The notes: generated from the letters alone by a model not told the origin. Counted from the first letter of the stretch, positions 43,692-53,657 are shown. The stretch is DNA of 64,000 nucleotides from Fuscibacter oryzae (GCF_016765795.1 NZ_JAESVP010000003.1:62001-126000), one strand, 5' to 3'. Made by a program: numbers and translations.

Positions 43692-44993
43692 TCAGCCGTT
43701 CAGCCGGTCCAGCCGGGCGCGGACCGAAAGGCCATGTGCCTCAAGGCTTTCGCTGATCGCCAGCCGTTCGGCGGCGGGGCCGATGGCGCGCAGAGCCTCG
43801 GGTGTCATCTTGGCCAGCGTGGTGCGTTTCAGGAATTCCATGACGGAAAGGCCAGAGGAGAACCGGGCCGAGCGCGCGGTGGGCAGCACATGGTTCGGCC
43901 CGCCGACGTAATCGCCGATGGCTTCGGGCGTCCAGGCACCTAGGAAGATCGCCCCGGCATGGGTGATTTCAAGGCTCAGCGCTTCGGGATCTTCGACGCA
44001 CAGCTCCAGATGTTCAGGGGCGACGCGGTTCGACAGGGCAGCAGCTTCGTGCAGGTCGCGCGTGACGATCACCGCGCCGAAATCGCGCCAGCTTGCCCCC
44101 GCAATCTCACGCCGCTCCAGCGTTTCCAGCCGCTTTTCCACCGCCGCCGTCACCGCGCGGGCATGGGCGGCATCGGGGGTGATCAGGATCGACTGCGCGC
44201 TTTGGTCATGCTCGGCCTGGGACAGCAGGTCCAAGGCCAGCCAGTCGGGGTCGGCGCTTCCATCCGAGATCACCAGAATTTCCGACGGCCCGGCGATCAT
44301 GTCGATGCCCACGCGGCCAAAAACCCGGCGCTTGGCTGCCGCCACATAGGCGTTGCCCGGCCCGGTGATCTTGTCCACCGCCGGAATGGTCGCCGTGCCA
44401 TAGGCCAGCGCCGCAATCGCCTGTGCGCCACCGATGCGGTAGATCACATCCACCCCGGCCAGTTCGGCGGCCAGCAGAACCAAGGGGTTGACCACGCCGC
44501 CGGGGGTGGGGCAGGCCACAGCCAGCCGCTTGACCCCCGCCACCTTGGCGGGAATGGCGTTCATCAGCACCGAAGAGGGGTAAGAGGCCAGCCCCCCCGG
44601 CACATAAAGCCCCGCAGCGGAAACCGGCGTCCAGCGCCAGCCAAGGGTGGCGCCGGTCGGCTCCTGCCAACTGGCATCCTCGGGCATCTGGCGCAGGTGA
44701 TAGGCGCGGATGCGGTCTGCCGCCAGTTCCAGCGCCGCGCGGTCTTCGGGCGTCACCTTGGCGATTTCGGCGGCGATTTCGGCGGGCGAAAAGGCCAGCG
44801 TTTCCGCCGTAAGGGTCAACCGGTCGAACCGTGCGGTCAGCTCGATCACCGCCGCATCGCCCCGGCTGCGGACATCGGCGATGATGGCAGCCACGGCGTG
44901 ATCGACATCCTCGGCCTCTTCGCGCTTTTGCCCCAGAAGGGCGGAGAAGCGGGCGTCGAAATCGGGCGCGGCGGTGTCAAGGAAGGTCGGCAT
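43692..44993 (-). CDS. hisD: Histidinol dehydrogenase
   Basis: Last two steps of histidine synthesis, NAD- and zinc-dependent. The 433 residues contain YVPGGLASYPSSVLMNAIPAKVAGV, AGPSEILVI, EHDQSAQSILIT and the C-terminal FSSGLSVMEFLKR. The ATG at 44993 has GAAGGA upstream; the earlier in-frame part lies in the divergent promoter region. fucU starts 51 nt downstream. Length and motifs are normal. Confidence 0.96.
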   Translation of the reverse strand: MPTFLDTAAPDFDARFSALLGQKREEAEDVDHAVAAIIADVRSRGDAAVIELTARFDRLTLTAETLAFSPAEIAAEIAKVTPEDRAALELAADRIRAYHLRQMPEDASWQEPTGATLGWRWTPVSAAGLYVPGGLASYPSSVLMNAIPAKVAGVKRLAVACPTPGGVVNPLVLLAAELAGVDVIYRIGGAQAIAALAYGTATIPAVDKITGPGNAYVAAAKRRVFGRVGIDMIAGPSEILVISDGSADPDWLALDLLSQAEHDQSAQSILITPDAAHARAVTAAVEKRLETLERREIAGASWRDFGAVIVTRDLHEAAALSNRVAPEHLELCVEDPEALSLEITHAGAIFLGAWTPEAIGDYVGGPNHVLPTARSARFSSGLSVMEFLKRTTLAKMTPEALRAIGPAAERLAISESLEAHGLSVRARLDRLNG

Positions 44994-45080
44994 GGCATGG
45001 TCCTTCGGGCGGTTTGGCCTTCCATATGGCTTTGCGCGCCCCGGCTCAAGCGGAAGGCGGGCCCGGTTTGTTGCAAACAC

Positions 45081-45111
45081 ATATTGACATTAGAATGTGA
45101 AAATATATCTG
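45081..45111 (+). promoter_or_regulatory. Promoter overlapped by an inverted repeat (putative SqrR/BigR-type operator)
   Basis: TTGACA (45084-45089) is a perfect -35 and TATCTG (45106-45111) a fair -10, 16 nt apart. The same stretch is an AT-rich inverted repeat centred on 45092/45093 (ACATT-AG-AATGT, extended outward by TT/AA and TA/TA pairs). A repressor bound here would block RNA polymerase at the second RND operon, whose last gene encodes an ArsR-type repressor. Confidence 0.68.
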
Positions 45112-45134
45112 TCAGACAACAGAGGAGCGACACC

Positions 45135-46100
45135 ATGTGCAAACCCGTCCTGACCGCCATTTGCCTTGCTCTGGTCACCCCAGCCTTTGCCGACGCTCCG
45201 GCGCCAGTCAAACAGGTGCAGCTGACGGAGTGGAAAGCGGTTTACGGCACGGTTGAGGCGCGGCTGCGGGTGCCTGCGCGCGCACGGATTGGCGGCACGA
45301 TCACCGAACTGGCGGTGACCGAGGGTGATGTGGTGGCCGAAGGGCAGGTTCTGGCCCGGATCGTCGATGAAAAACTGGGGTTCCAGCTTTCCGCGCTGGA
45401 GGCGCAAAAGACGGCGGCTGAGGCGCAGCTTGCCAATGCCCAAGCCGAATTGACGCGCGGGCAAGAGCTGCTGAAGCAGGGCGTCACCACGGTGCAGCGG
45501 CTGGATGCGCTGCGCACACAGGTCGATGTGGTGACAGGCCAGATCGCCGCGCTGGAGGCGCAGGCCCGCGTGATAGCTCAAAGCGAGGCCGAGGGTGCGG
45601 TGCTGGCCCCGGCGGCGGGTCGGGTGCTGGAGGTGCCGGTGGCAAAAGGCGCGGTGGTGATGCCGGGCGAACCCGTGGCAACGCTGGCGGCGGGCGGCAC
45701 CTTTTTGCGCATCGCGGTGCCCGAGCGCCATGCCGCCAACCTGCACCAAGGCGATACCATCGAAATTGAGGGCGCCGAGGGCCGTCTGGCCAAGGTTTAC
45801 CCGCTGATCTCGGGCGGGCGGGTGACGGCGGATGTCGAGGTGGCGGACCTATCTGATCGCTTCATTGACGCCCGCGTGCTGGTGCGCCTGCCGGTGGGGC
45901 AGCGCCCCGCGCTGGTGGTGCCGGAAGGAGAGATTGCCTCGCAATCGGGGCTGGATTTCGTTCAGGTCGAGGGAGCGGAAGGCCCGGTGGCCCGCGTGGT
46001 GGTGCCCGGCCAGCATCAGGTGATCGACGGGCAAAAGATGGTCGAAATCCTGTCCGGCCTTACAGCGACCGACCGGGTGCTTGGGGGCGGCAATGAGTGA
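45135..46100 (+). CDS. RND periplasmic adaptor (SqrR-like operon)
   Basis: 321 residues with a Sec signal peptide (cleavage after AFA) and membrane-fusion-protein domains: lipoyl half GGTITELAVTEGDVVAEGQVLARI, a short coiled-coil (about 75-145), second lipoyl half AVLAPAAGRVLEVPVAKGAVVMPG, then a barrel. GAGGAG precedes the ATG. It is the first gene of the operon and overlaps the pump gene by 8 nt. Confidence 0.92.
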   Translation: MCKPVLTAICLALVTPAFADAPAPVKQVQLTEWKAVYGTVEARLRVPARARIGGTITELAVTEGDVVAEGQVLARIVDEKLGFQLSALEAQKTAAEAQLANAQAELTRGQELLKQGVTTVQRLDALRTQVDVVTGQIAALEAQARVIAQSEAEGAVLAPAAGRVLEVPVAKGAVVMPGEPVATLAAGGTFLRIAVPERHAANLHQGDTIEIEGAEGRLAKVYPLISGGRVTADVEVADLSDRFIDARVLVRLPVGQRPALVVPEGEIASQSGLDFVQVEGAEGPVARVVVPGQHQVIDGQKMVEILSGLTATDRVLGGGNE

Positions 46101-49100
46101 GCGCCTTGGCCTTGCCGGGCGGTTGACGCGGGCCTTCATCGCCTCGTCGCTGACGCCCCTGTTCATCCTTGCCGCCATTGCCGCCGGTCTGGTTGCCCTT
46201 GGCGCCCTGCCGCGCGAGGAGGAGCCGCAGATTTCCGTGCCCATGGTGGACATCCATGTGCAAGCCTCCGGCCTGAAGGCCGAGGATGCGGTGAAGCTGG
46301 TGACCGAGCCGCTGGAGGTGCTGGTCAAGGGCATCAACGGGGTCGAACACGTCTATTCCCAGACCCGCGATGACAGCGTTCTGGTCATGGCGCGGTTTCA
46401 GGTCGGCACCCGGTCCGAGGATGCCATCCTGCGCGTGCATGACAAGATCCGCGCCAATATGGACCGGATTCCGGTGGGCATTCCCGAACCGCTGATCGTC
46501 GGGCGCGGCATTGACGATGTGGCGATCCTGTCGGTCACCCTGTCGGCAAAGCCGGGGCAGGCGGTGCAGGCCAATGACCTGACCCGCATTGCCCGCGCCG
46601 TTCAGGCCGAGGTGACAAAGGCCGACAACATCGGCCTGACCTATCTGGTGGGCGAGGCGACCGAGGCCATCCGCATCGCGCCAGACCCCGACCGGCTGGC
46701 CCTTTATGGCGTGACGCTGCAACAGCTTGCGGGCAAGGTGGCACAGGCCAACCGCACGCTGAACGCGGGCAAGCTGCGCGATGGCGGGGAGGAGGTGGAC
46801 CTTGTGGCAGGCACCACCCTGACCGCCCCGGCTGAGGTGGCGAACCTGCTGATCACCACGCGCGAAGGGCACCCGGTCTATGTCGCCGATGTAGCCGATG
46901 TCAGCTTTGTGCCCGATACCTCGGACCATATCGTGGCGAACCTGACGCGGGAGGCGGATGGCACGATTATGCGCAGCCCCGCCGTCACGCTGGCCGTCGC
47001 CAAGCGGGCAGGGGCCAATGCCGTGGTGGTGGCCGAAGACGCGCTGCACAGGATCAAGGCGCTGGAGGGCCGGGTGATCCCGGATTCGGTGCAAGTGACC
47101 GTGACCCGCGACTATGGCGAGACGGCCAATGAAAAGGCCAACGAGCTGCTGTTCCACCTTGGCCTTGCCACCGTGTCGATCATCGCGCTGGTCTTTGTCG
47201 CCATCGGCTGGCGCGAGGCGGTGGTGGTGGCCATCGTCATTCCGGTGACGATCCTGCTGACGCTTTTTGCCGCCTGGATCATGGGTTACACGCTGAACCG
47301 GGTCAGCCTGTTCGCGCTGATCTTTTCCATCGGTATCCTTGTCGATGACGCCATCGTGGTGATTGAAAACATCGCTCGACACTGGGGCATGGGCGATGCC
47401 CGCCCCCGCGCGCAGGCGGCGGTGGATGCGGTGGCCGAGGTGGGCAACCCCACCATCGTCGCCACGCTGACCGTGGTGGCGGCGCTGCTGCCGATGCTGT
47501 TCGTTTCCGGCCTGATGGGCCCCTATATGTCGCCCATTCCGGCCAATGCCAGTGCGGCGATGGTATTCTCGTTCTTTGTCGCCGTCATAATCACCCCTTG
47601 GCTGATGGTGAAAATCGCGGGCCGTGCGCGGCTGGCGCACCATTCCGGTCACGGCTGGATGGAGCGGGTCTATATGGCCGCCGCCCGGCCCATTCTGGCC
47701 ACGAAACGCCGCAGCCTGATGTTTCTGCTGGTCACGGCGGCGCTGTCTTTCGGCTCTCTCGGCCTGCTTTACACCAAGCATGTCACGGTCAAACTGCTGC
47801 CCTTTGACAACAAATCCGAACTTGCCGTGATGATCGACCTGCCCGAAGGGGCGGCAACCGAGACGACCGACGCCCTTGTGCAGGATGTGGCGCGGGTGGC
47901 GCTGGGCCTGCCCGAGGTGACCTCGGCCCAAACCCATGCGGGCACGGCGGCCCCCTTCAACTTCAACGGCCTCGTGCGCCATTATTACCTGCGGCAGGAA
48001 CCGCATCTGGGTGAGGTGGCGATCAACCTTGCCCCCAAAGCCGACCGCAGCCGCACCAGCCATGCCATCGCGCTGGACCTGCGCCAGCGGCTGGCCGCGC
48101 TGGCCCTGCCCGCAGGCACCGCGCTGAAGGTGGTCGAACCGCCGCCCGGCCCCCCGGTGATCTCGACCCTGCTGGCTGAAGTTTATGGCCCCGACGCCGA
48201 AACCCGCCGCAAGGCTGCCGCGCAGGTCGAAACCGCGTTCCGCGCGGTGCCCTTCCTTGTCGATGTCGATAACAGCTATGGCACCCAACCCCGCCGGCTG
48301 CGCGCGACGATCTCGCCCGATGACCTCGATTTTTACTGTGTGCAGGAACAGGACGTGTTTGACACCATCGCTGCGCTGAACGGCGGGCAGACGGTCGGCT
48401 ATTCGCACCGGGGGCAGGGGCGTTATCCGATCCCGCTGGTCTTGCAGCGTGCCACGGGCGACAGGGTGATGGATGAACGCTTTCTGTCTACCCCCATCCC
48501 GGCCAACAGCCTGCCCGGCGGGCGCGATGTGGTCGAGCTGGGCGATGTGGTAAGGATCACTACTGAAAATGCCTCTTACCCGATCTTCCGCCACAATGGC
48601 CGCGCCGCCGAGATGGTAACTGCGGAACTCGCGGGCGATTACGAGGCACCGCTTTACGGGATGCTGGCGGTCGGTAACGTGCTGAAGGATCAGCCTGACG
48701 CGCCGCAAATCGCGCTGCATGGCCAGCCCGACGACGAAACCCGCACCACGCTGCTGTGGGATGGCGAGTGGGAGGTGACATGGGTCACCTTCCGCGACAT
48801 GGGGGCCGCCTTTGGCGTGGCTCTCTTGGGCATCTATATCCTCGTGGTTGCGCAATTTGGCTCGTTCCGCCTGCCCTTGGTCATCCTGACGCCGGTGCCG
48901 CTGACCTTCCTTGGCATCATGCTGGGCCACTGGCTGTTCGGCGCGCCCTTTTCGGCCACCTCGATGATCGGCTTCATCGCGCTGGCGGGGATCATTGTGC
49001 GAAATTCGATCCTGCTGGTGGATTTCATCCGCAGCGAAGGGGCGGTGACGGTCGAAAGCCTGATCCACGCAGGCACCATCCGCTTCAAGCCGATCTTCCT

Positions 49101-49251
49101 GACCGCCGTGGCCGCCATGATCGGCGCGGTGGTGATCCTGGCTGACCCGATCTTTCAGGGTCTCGCCATCTCTCTGCTGTTCGGCCTTCTCACCTCGACC
49201 GCGCTGACGGTGGTGGTGATCCCTGCCATCTACCGGGTGTTTCGCACCTGA
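46093..49251 (+). CDS. RND efflux permease (SqrR-like operon)
   Basis: 1052 residues with a complete RND architecture. Proton-relay aspartates are in IGILVDDAIVVIENIARHWG (about residue 417), and the C-terminal signature is IALAGIIVRNSILLVDFIRS. It is only distantly similar to the first RND pump here and does not share its TetR context. Substrates are unknown; the repressor type suggests a role in handling sulfur stress. It is the second gene of the operon and starts 8 nt before the adaptor stop. No outer-membrane partner is encoded nearby. Confidence 0.93.
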   Translation: MSERLGLAGRLTRAFIASSLTPLFILAAIAAGLVALGALPREEEPQISVPMVDIHVQASGLKAEDAVKLVTEPLEVLVKGINGVEHVYSQTRDDSVLVMARFQVGTRSEDAILRVHDKIRANMDRIPVGIPEPLIVGRGIDDVAILSVTLSAKPGQAVQANDLTRIARAVQAEVTKADNIGLTYLVGEATEAIRIAPDPDRLALYGVTLQQLAGKVAQANRTLNAGKLRDGGEEVDLVAGTTLTAPAEVANLLITTREGHPVYVADVADVSFVPDTSDHIVANLTREADGTIMRSPAVTLAVAKRAGANAVVVAEDALHRIKALEGRVIPDSVQVTVTRDYGETANEKANELLFHLGLATVSIIALVFVAIGWREAVVVAIVIPVTILLTLFAAWIMGYTLNRVSLFALIFSIGILVDDAIVVIENIARHWGMGDARPRAQAAVDAVAEVGNPTIVATLTVVAALLPMLFVSGLMGPYMSPIPANASAAMVFSFFVAVIITPWLMVKIAGRARLAHHSGHGWMERVYMAAARPILATKRRSLMFLLVTAALSFGSLGLLYTKHVTVKLLPFDNKSELAVMIDLPEGAATETTDALVQDVARVALGLPEVTSAQTHAGTAAPFNFNGLVRHYYLRQEPHLGEVAINLAPKADRSRTSHAIALDLRQRLAALALPAGTALKVVEPPPGPPVISTLLAEVYGPDAETRRKAAAQVETAFRAVPFLVDVDNSYGTQPRRLRATISPDDLDFYCVQEQDVFDTIAALNGGQTVGYSHRGQGRYPIPLVLQRATGDRVMDERFLSTPIPANSLPGGRDVVELGDVVRITTENASYPIFRHNGRAAEMVTAELAGDYEAPLYGMLAVGNVLKDQPDAPQIALHGQPDDETRTTLLWDGEWEVTWVTFRDMGAAFGVALLGIYILVVAQFGSFRLPLVILTPVPLTFLGIMLGHWLFGAPFSATSMIGFIALAGIIVRNSILLVDFIRSEGAVTVESLIHAGTIRFKPIFLTAVAAMIGAVVILADPIFQGLAISLLFGLLTSTALTVVVIPAIYRVFRT

Positions 49252-49275
49252 CCATTGTCAAAAAGGAGACATGAC

Positions 49276-49479
49276 ATGACTATCGACCGTTCCGTTCTGC
49301 TGTTTGCCGGGTGCATGGTGCTTTTGTCCGTCGTGCTGACGACTTATGTATCCGGGTACTTTGTCTGGCTCACGGTGTTTATCGGTGCAAACCTGATCCA
49401 GTCGTCGTTCACAGGGTTCTGCCCGGCAGCCAAGGTATTCAAGGCGCTGGGCGCGAAAGAGGGATGCGCGTTCCGATGA
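49276..49479 (+). CDS. DUF2892 small membrane protein
   Basis: 67 residues with two hydrophobic helices and the DUF2892 tail SSFTGFCPAAKVFKALGAK. DUF2892 segments are also found fused to rhodanese domains (YgaP) and near persulfide-response genes; the two cysteines (in GFCPA and EGCAF) may matter. The ATG at 49276 has AAAGGAG 7 nt upstream. Its stop overlaps the regulator start (ATGA), so the two are coupled. Confidence 0.88.
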   Translation: MTIDRSVLLFAGCMVLLSVVLTTYVSGYFVWLTVFIGANLIQSSFTGFCPAAKVFKALGAKEGCAFR

Positions 49480-49805
49480 CGGAAATCATCATGTCAGACG
49501 GGTTCGATCCCCTTGGTTCGGACAGTGCGGCGGCAGAACGGGCGGTGGCCTTCCTGAAAACGCTGTCCCATGCTGGCCGCCTTCAGATTCTGTGCCACCT
49601 GATCGAGCGTGACATGAACGTGACCGAACTTTGCGCCGCCCTGAACGAAAGTCAGGCAACCATCTCGCAGCAACTGATGCGCCTGCGGGCCGAGGGGTTT
49701 GTGCAGACCGAACGGCAGGGCAAGAATGTCATCTACCGCCTTGTGCAGTCCGAAGTCACCCCGGTGATCTCGGCGCTGCGCGAGGCGTTCTGCAAGAAGG
49801 GCTGA
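49476..49805 (+). CDS. ArsR-family regulator, SqrR/BigR-like
   Basis: 109 residues with a winged helix LKTLSHAGRLQILCHLIERDMNVTELCAALNESQATISQQLMRLRAEGFV. Cys40 (in ILCHL) and Cys106 (in EAFCKKG) have the same 66-residue spacing as Cys41 and Cys107 of Rhodobacter capsulatus SqrR, whose cysteines form a tetrasulfide bridge with persulfides and release DNA. A third cysteine is at 53. I infer a persulfide-sensing repressor of its own operon, acting at the inverted repeat near 45092. Confidence 0.86.
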   Translation: MTEIIMSDGFDPLGSDSAAAERAVAFLKTLSHAGRLQILCHLIERDMNVTELCAALNESQATISQQLMRLRAEGFVQTERQGKNVIYRLVQSEVTPVISALREAFCKKG

Positions 49806-49819
49806 TAGCCGCCCGCGGC

Positions 49820-49866
49820 TTTCATCTGTTCATAAATATCCCACGGGGGGTGGGGGGAGGTGCCCC
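49820..49866. repeat. Intergenic repeat, copy 4
   Basis: The first 30 nt (49820-49849) are identical to 18359-18388; after that the sequence departs (GGGGGG-TGGGGGGAGG-TGCCCCC), with a weaker G/C stem. It lies between the convergent SqrR-like and GlxA-type genes. Confidence 0.7.
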
Positions 49867-49878
49867 CAGATACAGACA

Positions 49879-50907
49879 TCAGCCGCCCGGCGCCCCGGTC
49901 AGCCCGAAATGCGAGAATCGATAGGGCGACACCCCGTATTTCTTGCGGAACGATTTCGAGAAATGCGAGGTCGAGGCATAGCCACAGGCCACCGCCACCT
50001 CGGTCACTTTCAGATCGGTCTCGGCCAGCAGTGCCCGCCCCCGCGCCAGCCGCAGGTCGTTCATATAGCGCACCGGCGTTGTGTCGAGATAGCGGTGGAA
50101 CAGCCGTTCGATCTGGCGGCGCGACAGGTCCAGGTGATCGGCGCAGGCATCCAGATCGAACTCTTCCTCGATCCGCGCCTCCAGAAATTCGGCCGCTTGC
50201 AACAGCTTGTCGTGGCGCGTGCCAAGGCGGGCGGCCAGCGACGTGGTCTGCTGGTCCTTGTCATCGCGGCGCTGGGTCAGAAGGCACATGTTCATGACCT
50301 CCTGGCTGACTTTCGCGCCAAAACGGTCGTGGATGATCTTGAGCATCAGGTCAGCCGCCGCCACGCCGCCCGCACAGGTCATCACCCGGTCTTCGATGGT
50401 AAAGACCTGACGTGCCGGGGGCAGGTCTGGGTAACTTTCTGTAAAACCTTCGATATTTTCCCAATGCAGGGTAAAGCGGCGCCCTTTCAGGATGCCCGCC
50501 TTGGCCAGCGTATAGGCCCCGGTACACAGCCCGCCCACAATGCGACCGCGCCGCCACAGCCCGCGCAGCCAATCGGCCAGCGCCGGGCTGCCCTTGGTTT
50601 CCGGCTCTACCCCGGAACAGACGAAAATCAGGCCATCGGGCTGTGTGCCTAGCCAACTGCCATCGGCGATCACCTGCAACCCGTTTGAACAGGCCATCGG
50701 CTTGCCATCTTCGGTCAGCACCTGCCAGCGGAACAACTCTTGCCCGGTCAACTGGTTGGCCATGCGCAACGGCTCTATCGCCGACGAAAACGCCAGCATG
50801 GTAAAGCCAGGCAGCAGCACAAAGGTGACAGGCACCTGCTCTGCACCTGGCGCCAGCACGACATGCGCCACGCCCTTTGATACATATCTGCGGCTTGCCT
50901 CAGCCAT
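49879..50907 (-). CDS. GlxA-type AraC-family regulator
   Basis: 342 residues. The N-terminal DJ-1/PfpI-like domain (VTFVLLPGFTMLAFSSAIEPLRMANQL ... GGLCTGAYTLAKAGIL) is joined to a C-terminal AraC helix-turn-helix pair (LSRRQIERLFHRYLDTTPVRYMNDLRL and VTEVAVACGYASTSHFSKSFRKKYGVSP). The layout resembles GbdR/CdhR regulators of glycine betaine or carnitine use; the effector here is unknown. The ATG at 50907 is set by the conserved N-terminus. The neighbouring genes give no pathway hint. Confidence 0.88.
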   Translation of the reverse strand: MAEASRRYVSKGVAHVVLAPGAEQVPVTFVLLPGFTMLAFSSAIEPLRMANQLTGQELFRWQVLTEDGKPMACSNGLQVIADGSWLGTQPDGLIFVCSGVEPETKGSPALADWLRGLWRRGRIVGGLCTGAYTLAKAGILKGRRFTLHWENIEGFTESYPDLPPARQVFTIEDRVMTCAGGVAAADLMLKIIHDRFGAKVSQEVMNMCLLTQRRDDKDQQTTSLAARLGTRHDKLLQAAEFLEARIEEEFDLDACADHLDLSRRQIERLFHRYLDTTPVRYMNDLRLARGRALLAETDLKVTEVAVACGYASTSHFSKSFRKKYGVSPYRFSHFGLTGAPGG

Positions 50908-50979
50908 AAGCGTCCCCCGCAGAAATCTCTGGCGCAGAAACGCCCGCAGCAAGCATAGCCGAAACTTCAGTTCTGCGCA

Positions 50980-52698
50980 TCAGGTCCGAACACCGGCGAA
51001 ACGGGCCTGCCAGTCGGCACGTTCCTCATCCGTGATCTTGCGGAACAGGTTTTCCGGCACGGTAAAGGCATGACCCGCAGGCAGGGCGGTCATGGCGGCG
51101 GCAACGTCGGTGGGCCAGGTCCAGTCGTCCGAGTCGATGGCCGCCATCATGGTCGCAGCCGCATCGGGAATGAACGGGGCCGACAGGATGGCATAGACCC
51201 GGATCAGATTGAGACTGAGCCGGATCATCGCCTGCGCGCGCTCCGGGTCGGTTTTCACCACCGTCCAGGGGGCGGCGGCTTGCAAATATTCGTTGCCGAT
51301 CACCCATATCGCCCGCAACTCGGCGCTGGCTTTGCGCACCTCCATCGCCTGCATGCAGGCTGCGTAATCCGTTATGCGGGTGCCCAGTTCTTCGATCAGG
51401 CGATGTTCCTGTTCGCTGAAGGCACCGCCAGCGGGCACTTCGGCCCCGAATTTCGACACGCAGAACTTGGTGACACGGCTGACAAGATTGCCCAGCACAT
51501 CGGCCAGATCCTTGTTCACGCTTGCCTGGAAATTCTCCCATGTGAACTCGCTGTCGCTGGATTCCGGCGCGTGGGACAAAAGCCACCAGCGCCAGTAGTC
51601 CGACGGCAGGATCGACAAAGCCTGATCCATGAACACCCCGCGACCGCGCGAGGTGCTGAACTGGCCGCCGTCATAGTTCAGATAGTTGAAGGATTTCAGG
51701 TAATCGACCAGCTTCCACGGCTCGCCCGAGCCCAGAATGGTGGCGGGGAACGACAGGGTATGGAAGGGTACGTTGTCCTTGCCCATGAACTGGTAATAGG
51801 TCACGTCATGCGCGCCCTTGTCGGTGCGCCACCAGCGTTCCCAGTCGGCATCGGCCTTGCCATTCGCATCGGCCCATTCGGCGGTGCCAGCGATATATTC
51901 GATGGGGGCATCGAACCAGACGTAGAAAACCTTGCCCTCCATGCCCGGCCAGGGCTGATCGCCCTTCATCACCGGGATGCCCCAGTGCAAGTCGCGGGTG
52001 ATGCCGCGGTCTTGCAGCCCGTCGCCGTCGTTCAGCCATTTCTTGGCGATCGAGGTGGTCAGGATCGGCCAGTCGGTTTTCGAGTCGATCCACGCCTCCA
52101 GCTTGTCCTTCAGGGCGCGCTGCATCAGGTAAAGGTGCTTGGTTTCCCGCACCTCCAGATTGGTGCTGCCGGAAATGGTGGAATGCGGGTTGATCAGGTC
52201 GGTCGGGTCCAACTGCTTGGTGCAGTTGTCGCATTGGTCGCCGCGCGCGGAATCGTACCCGCAATTGGGGCAGGTGCCCTCGATATAGCGGTCGGGCAGG
52301 AAGCGGTTGTCGTCGATGGAAAAGATCATCTTCTCCGACACTTCGCGGATCAGGCCGTTGTCGGCCAGCTTGCCTGCGAAATGCTGGGTCAGCACATGGT
52401 TGCGCTGGCTGGACGACCGCCCGAAATGGTCGAACGACAGGCGAAAGCCCTTGGCAAGCTCGGCCTGAACCTTGTGCATCTCGGCGCAATATTCGGCCAC
52501 CGGCTGGCCTGCCTTGGCGGCGGCCAGTTCGGCGGGGGTGCCGTGTTCGTCGGTGGCGCAGATGAACATCACCTCATGCCCCATCGCGCGGTTGAACCGG
52601 GCGAACAGGTCGGCTGGCAGTTGCGAACCCACAAGGTTCCCAAGATGCTTGATGCCGTTGATATAGGGAATGGCGGAGGTGATCAGAATCCGTGCCAT
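50980..52698 (-). CDS. metG: Methionyl-tRNA synthetase
   Basis: 572 residues, class I synthetase. HIGH-type motif is [11 protein letters not shown] near the start; the KMSKS position reads FSTSR, as in many methionyl enzymes. A single zinc knuckle is formed by CPNC and CDNC (about 142-162). The C-terminal dimerisation (tRNA-binding) domain of longer forms is absent, normal for many alphaproteobacteria. The ATG at 52698 has AAGGGC upstream. Confidence 0.97.
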   Translation of the reverse strand: MARILITSAIPYINGIKHLGNLVGSQLPADLFARFNRAMGHEVMFICATDEHGTPAELAAAKAGQPVAEYCAEMHKVQAELAKGFRLSFDHFGRSSSQRNHVLTQHFAGKLADNGLIREVSEKMIFSIDDNRFLPDRYIEGTCPNCGYDSARGDQCDNCTKQLDPTDLINPHSTISGSTNLEVRETKHLYLMQRALKDKLEAWIDSKTDWPILTTSIAKKWLNDGDGLQDRGITRDLHWGIPVMKGDQPWPGMEGKVFYVWFDAPIEYIAGTAEWADANGKADADWERWWRTDKGAHDVTYYQFMGKDNVPFHTLSFPATILGSGEPWKLVDYLKSFNYLNYDGGQFSTSRGRGVFMDQALSILPSDYWRWWLLSHAPESSDSEFTWENFQASVNKDLADVLGNLVSRVTKFCVSKFGAEVPAGGAFSEQEHRLIEELGTRITDYAACMQAMEVRKASAELRAIWVIGNEYLQAAAPWTVVKTDPERAQAMIRLSLNLIRVYAILSAPFIPDAAATMMAAIDSDDWTWPTDVAAAMTALPAGHAFTVPENLFRKITDEERADWQARFAGVRT

Positions 52699-52765
52699 GA
52701 GGTGCCCTTTTCCTTAGGTCGGGCGCTGTTTAGCGCCCGCCGTGCAAAAGGGCCAGAGGTTTGAC

Positions 52766-53518
52766 CTATTTCGCCGTATAGCCCCCATCAACAAGGTGAT
52801 AGCTGCCGGTGATGAAACTGGCGTGATCCGAGAGCAGGAACAGCGTCAGCGCGGCGACTTCTTCGGCCTTGCCCATCCGGCCCGCCGGGTGCTGCGAAAT
52901 CAGCCAGTCGCGGGCGGCTTTGTCAAAACCTGCAAGCAGCGGCGTATCGATGAAGGCGGGGCCAACGGCATTCACCCGAATGCCTTGCGTCGCATATTCC
53001 ATCGCTGCGTTCTTAGTCAGGCCCACGACCGCGTGTTTGGCTGCCACATAGGCGGGCGCCCCGCCAAAACCAACCGATCCAAGGATCGATGCCATGTTCA
53101 CAATCGCCCCGCCGCCCGATTTCAGCATGGCCGGAATGCCAAAGCGCAGCCCGTAGAACACCCCGTTCAGGTTGATGCCGATAACCTGCGCCCAACCGTC
53201 GAGTGGATAATCCCCGGTGGGCGCTGAAGGCCCGTCGATGCCGGCGTTATTCACCAACAGGTGCAACCCGCCGCCCCAGGCCACCGTGTCAGCCACCATC
53301 GCCTCTACCGCCGTCGCATCGGCCACATCGCCTGCCAGCGCCCTGGCCTCGCCACCTTTGGCGACGATGCGGGCCACGACGGTTTGGGCTTTGTCCAGCG
53401 AAATATCCTGCACCGCGACCTTTGCCCCCGATTTGGCCAGCGCAACCGCAACCGCCTCGCCGATGCCCGACCCCGCGCCGGTGACAAGCGCAGTCTGGCC
53501 TTTGAAGGTGATATCCAT
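52766..53518 (-). CDS. Classical SDR oxidoreductase
   Basis: 250 residues with a complete catalytic set: cofactor motif TGAGSGIG, NNAG, the Ser in VNMASILG, YVAAK and the C-terminal GGYTAK. The acidic residue after strand 2 (QDIS) suggests NAD(H) preference. The substrate is unknown; length and pattern fit the 3-oxoacyl/3-hydroxybutyrate/glucose dehydrogenase-like SDRs. AAAGGAG precedes the ATG. It is divergent from the aldo/keto reductase gene. Confidence 0.9.
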   Translation of the reverse strand: MDITFKGQTALVTGAGSGIGEAVAVALAKSGAKVAVQDISLDKAQTVVARIVAKGGEARALAGDVADATAVEAMVADTVAWGGGLHLLVNNAGIDGPSAPTGDYPLDGWAQVIGINLNGVFYGLRFGIPAMLKSGGGAIVNMASILGSVGFGGAPAYVAAKHAVVGLTKNAAMEYATQGIRVNAVGPAFIDTPLLAGFDKAARDWLISQHPAGRMGKAEEVAALTLFLLSDHASFITGSYHLVDGGYTAK

Positions 53519-53657
53519 CGTCGTCTCCTTTGCTTCGATTTAGGAATCCTACCCGGATTCGAGGCTGGTTTCGTTGATCTGGCGCAGTTGGCACTTGATT
53601 CCCGGCTTGCCTTGGCCGTGCCGCGAGTTAGCTTGCCCCCTGTTGATGGAGGGCAGG

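Noticed and set aside
43959-46100. A single 713-residue plus-strand frame reaching through the adaptor gene
   Set aside because: Only the part from 45135 is coding; the rest is antisense to hisD joined in frame by chance. The promoter and ribosome site just before 45135 define the true start.
46060-49068. A 1002-residue open frame on the minus strand opposite the second RND pump gene
   Set aside because: It mirrors the codon phase of a real, well-recognised gene; it is rich in His, Arg, Gly and Gln, has no domain, and is a GC-rich shadow.
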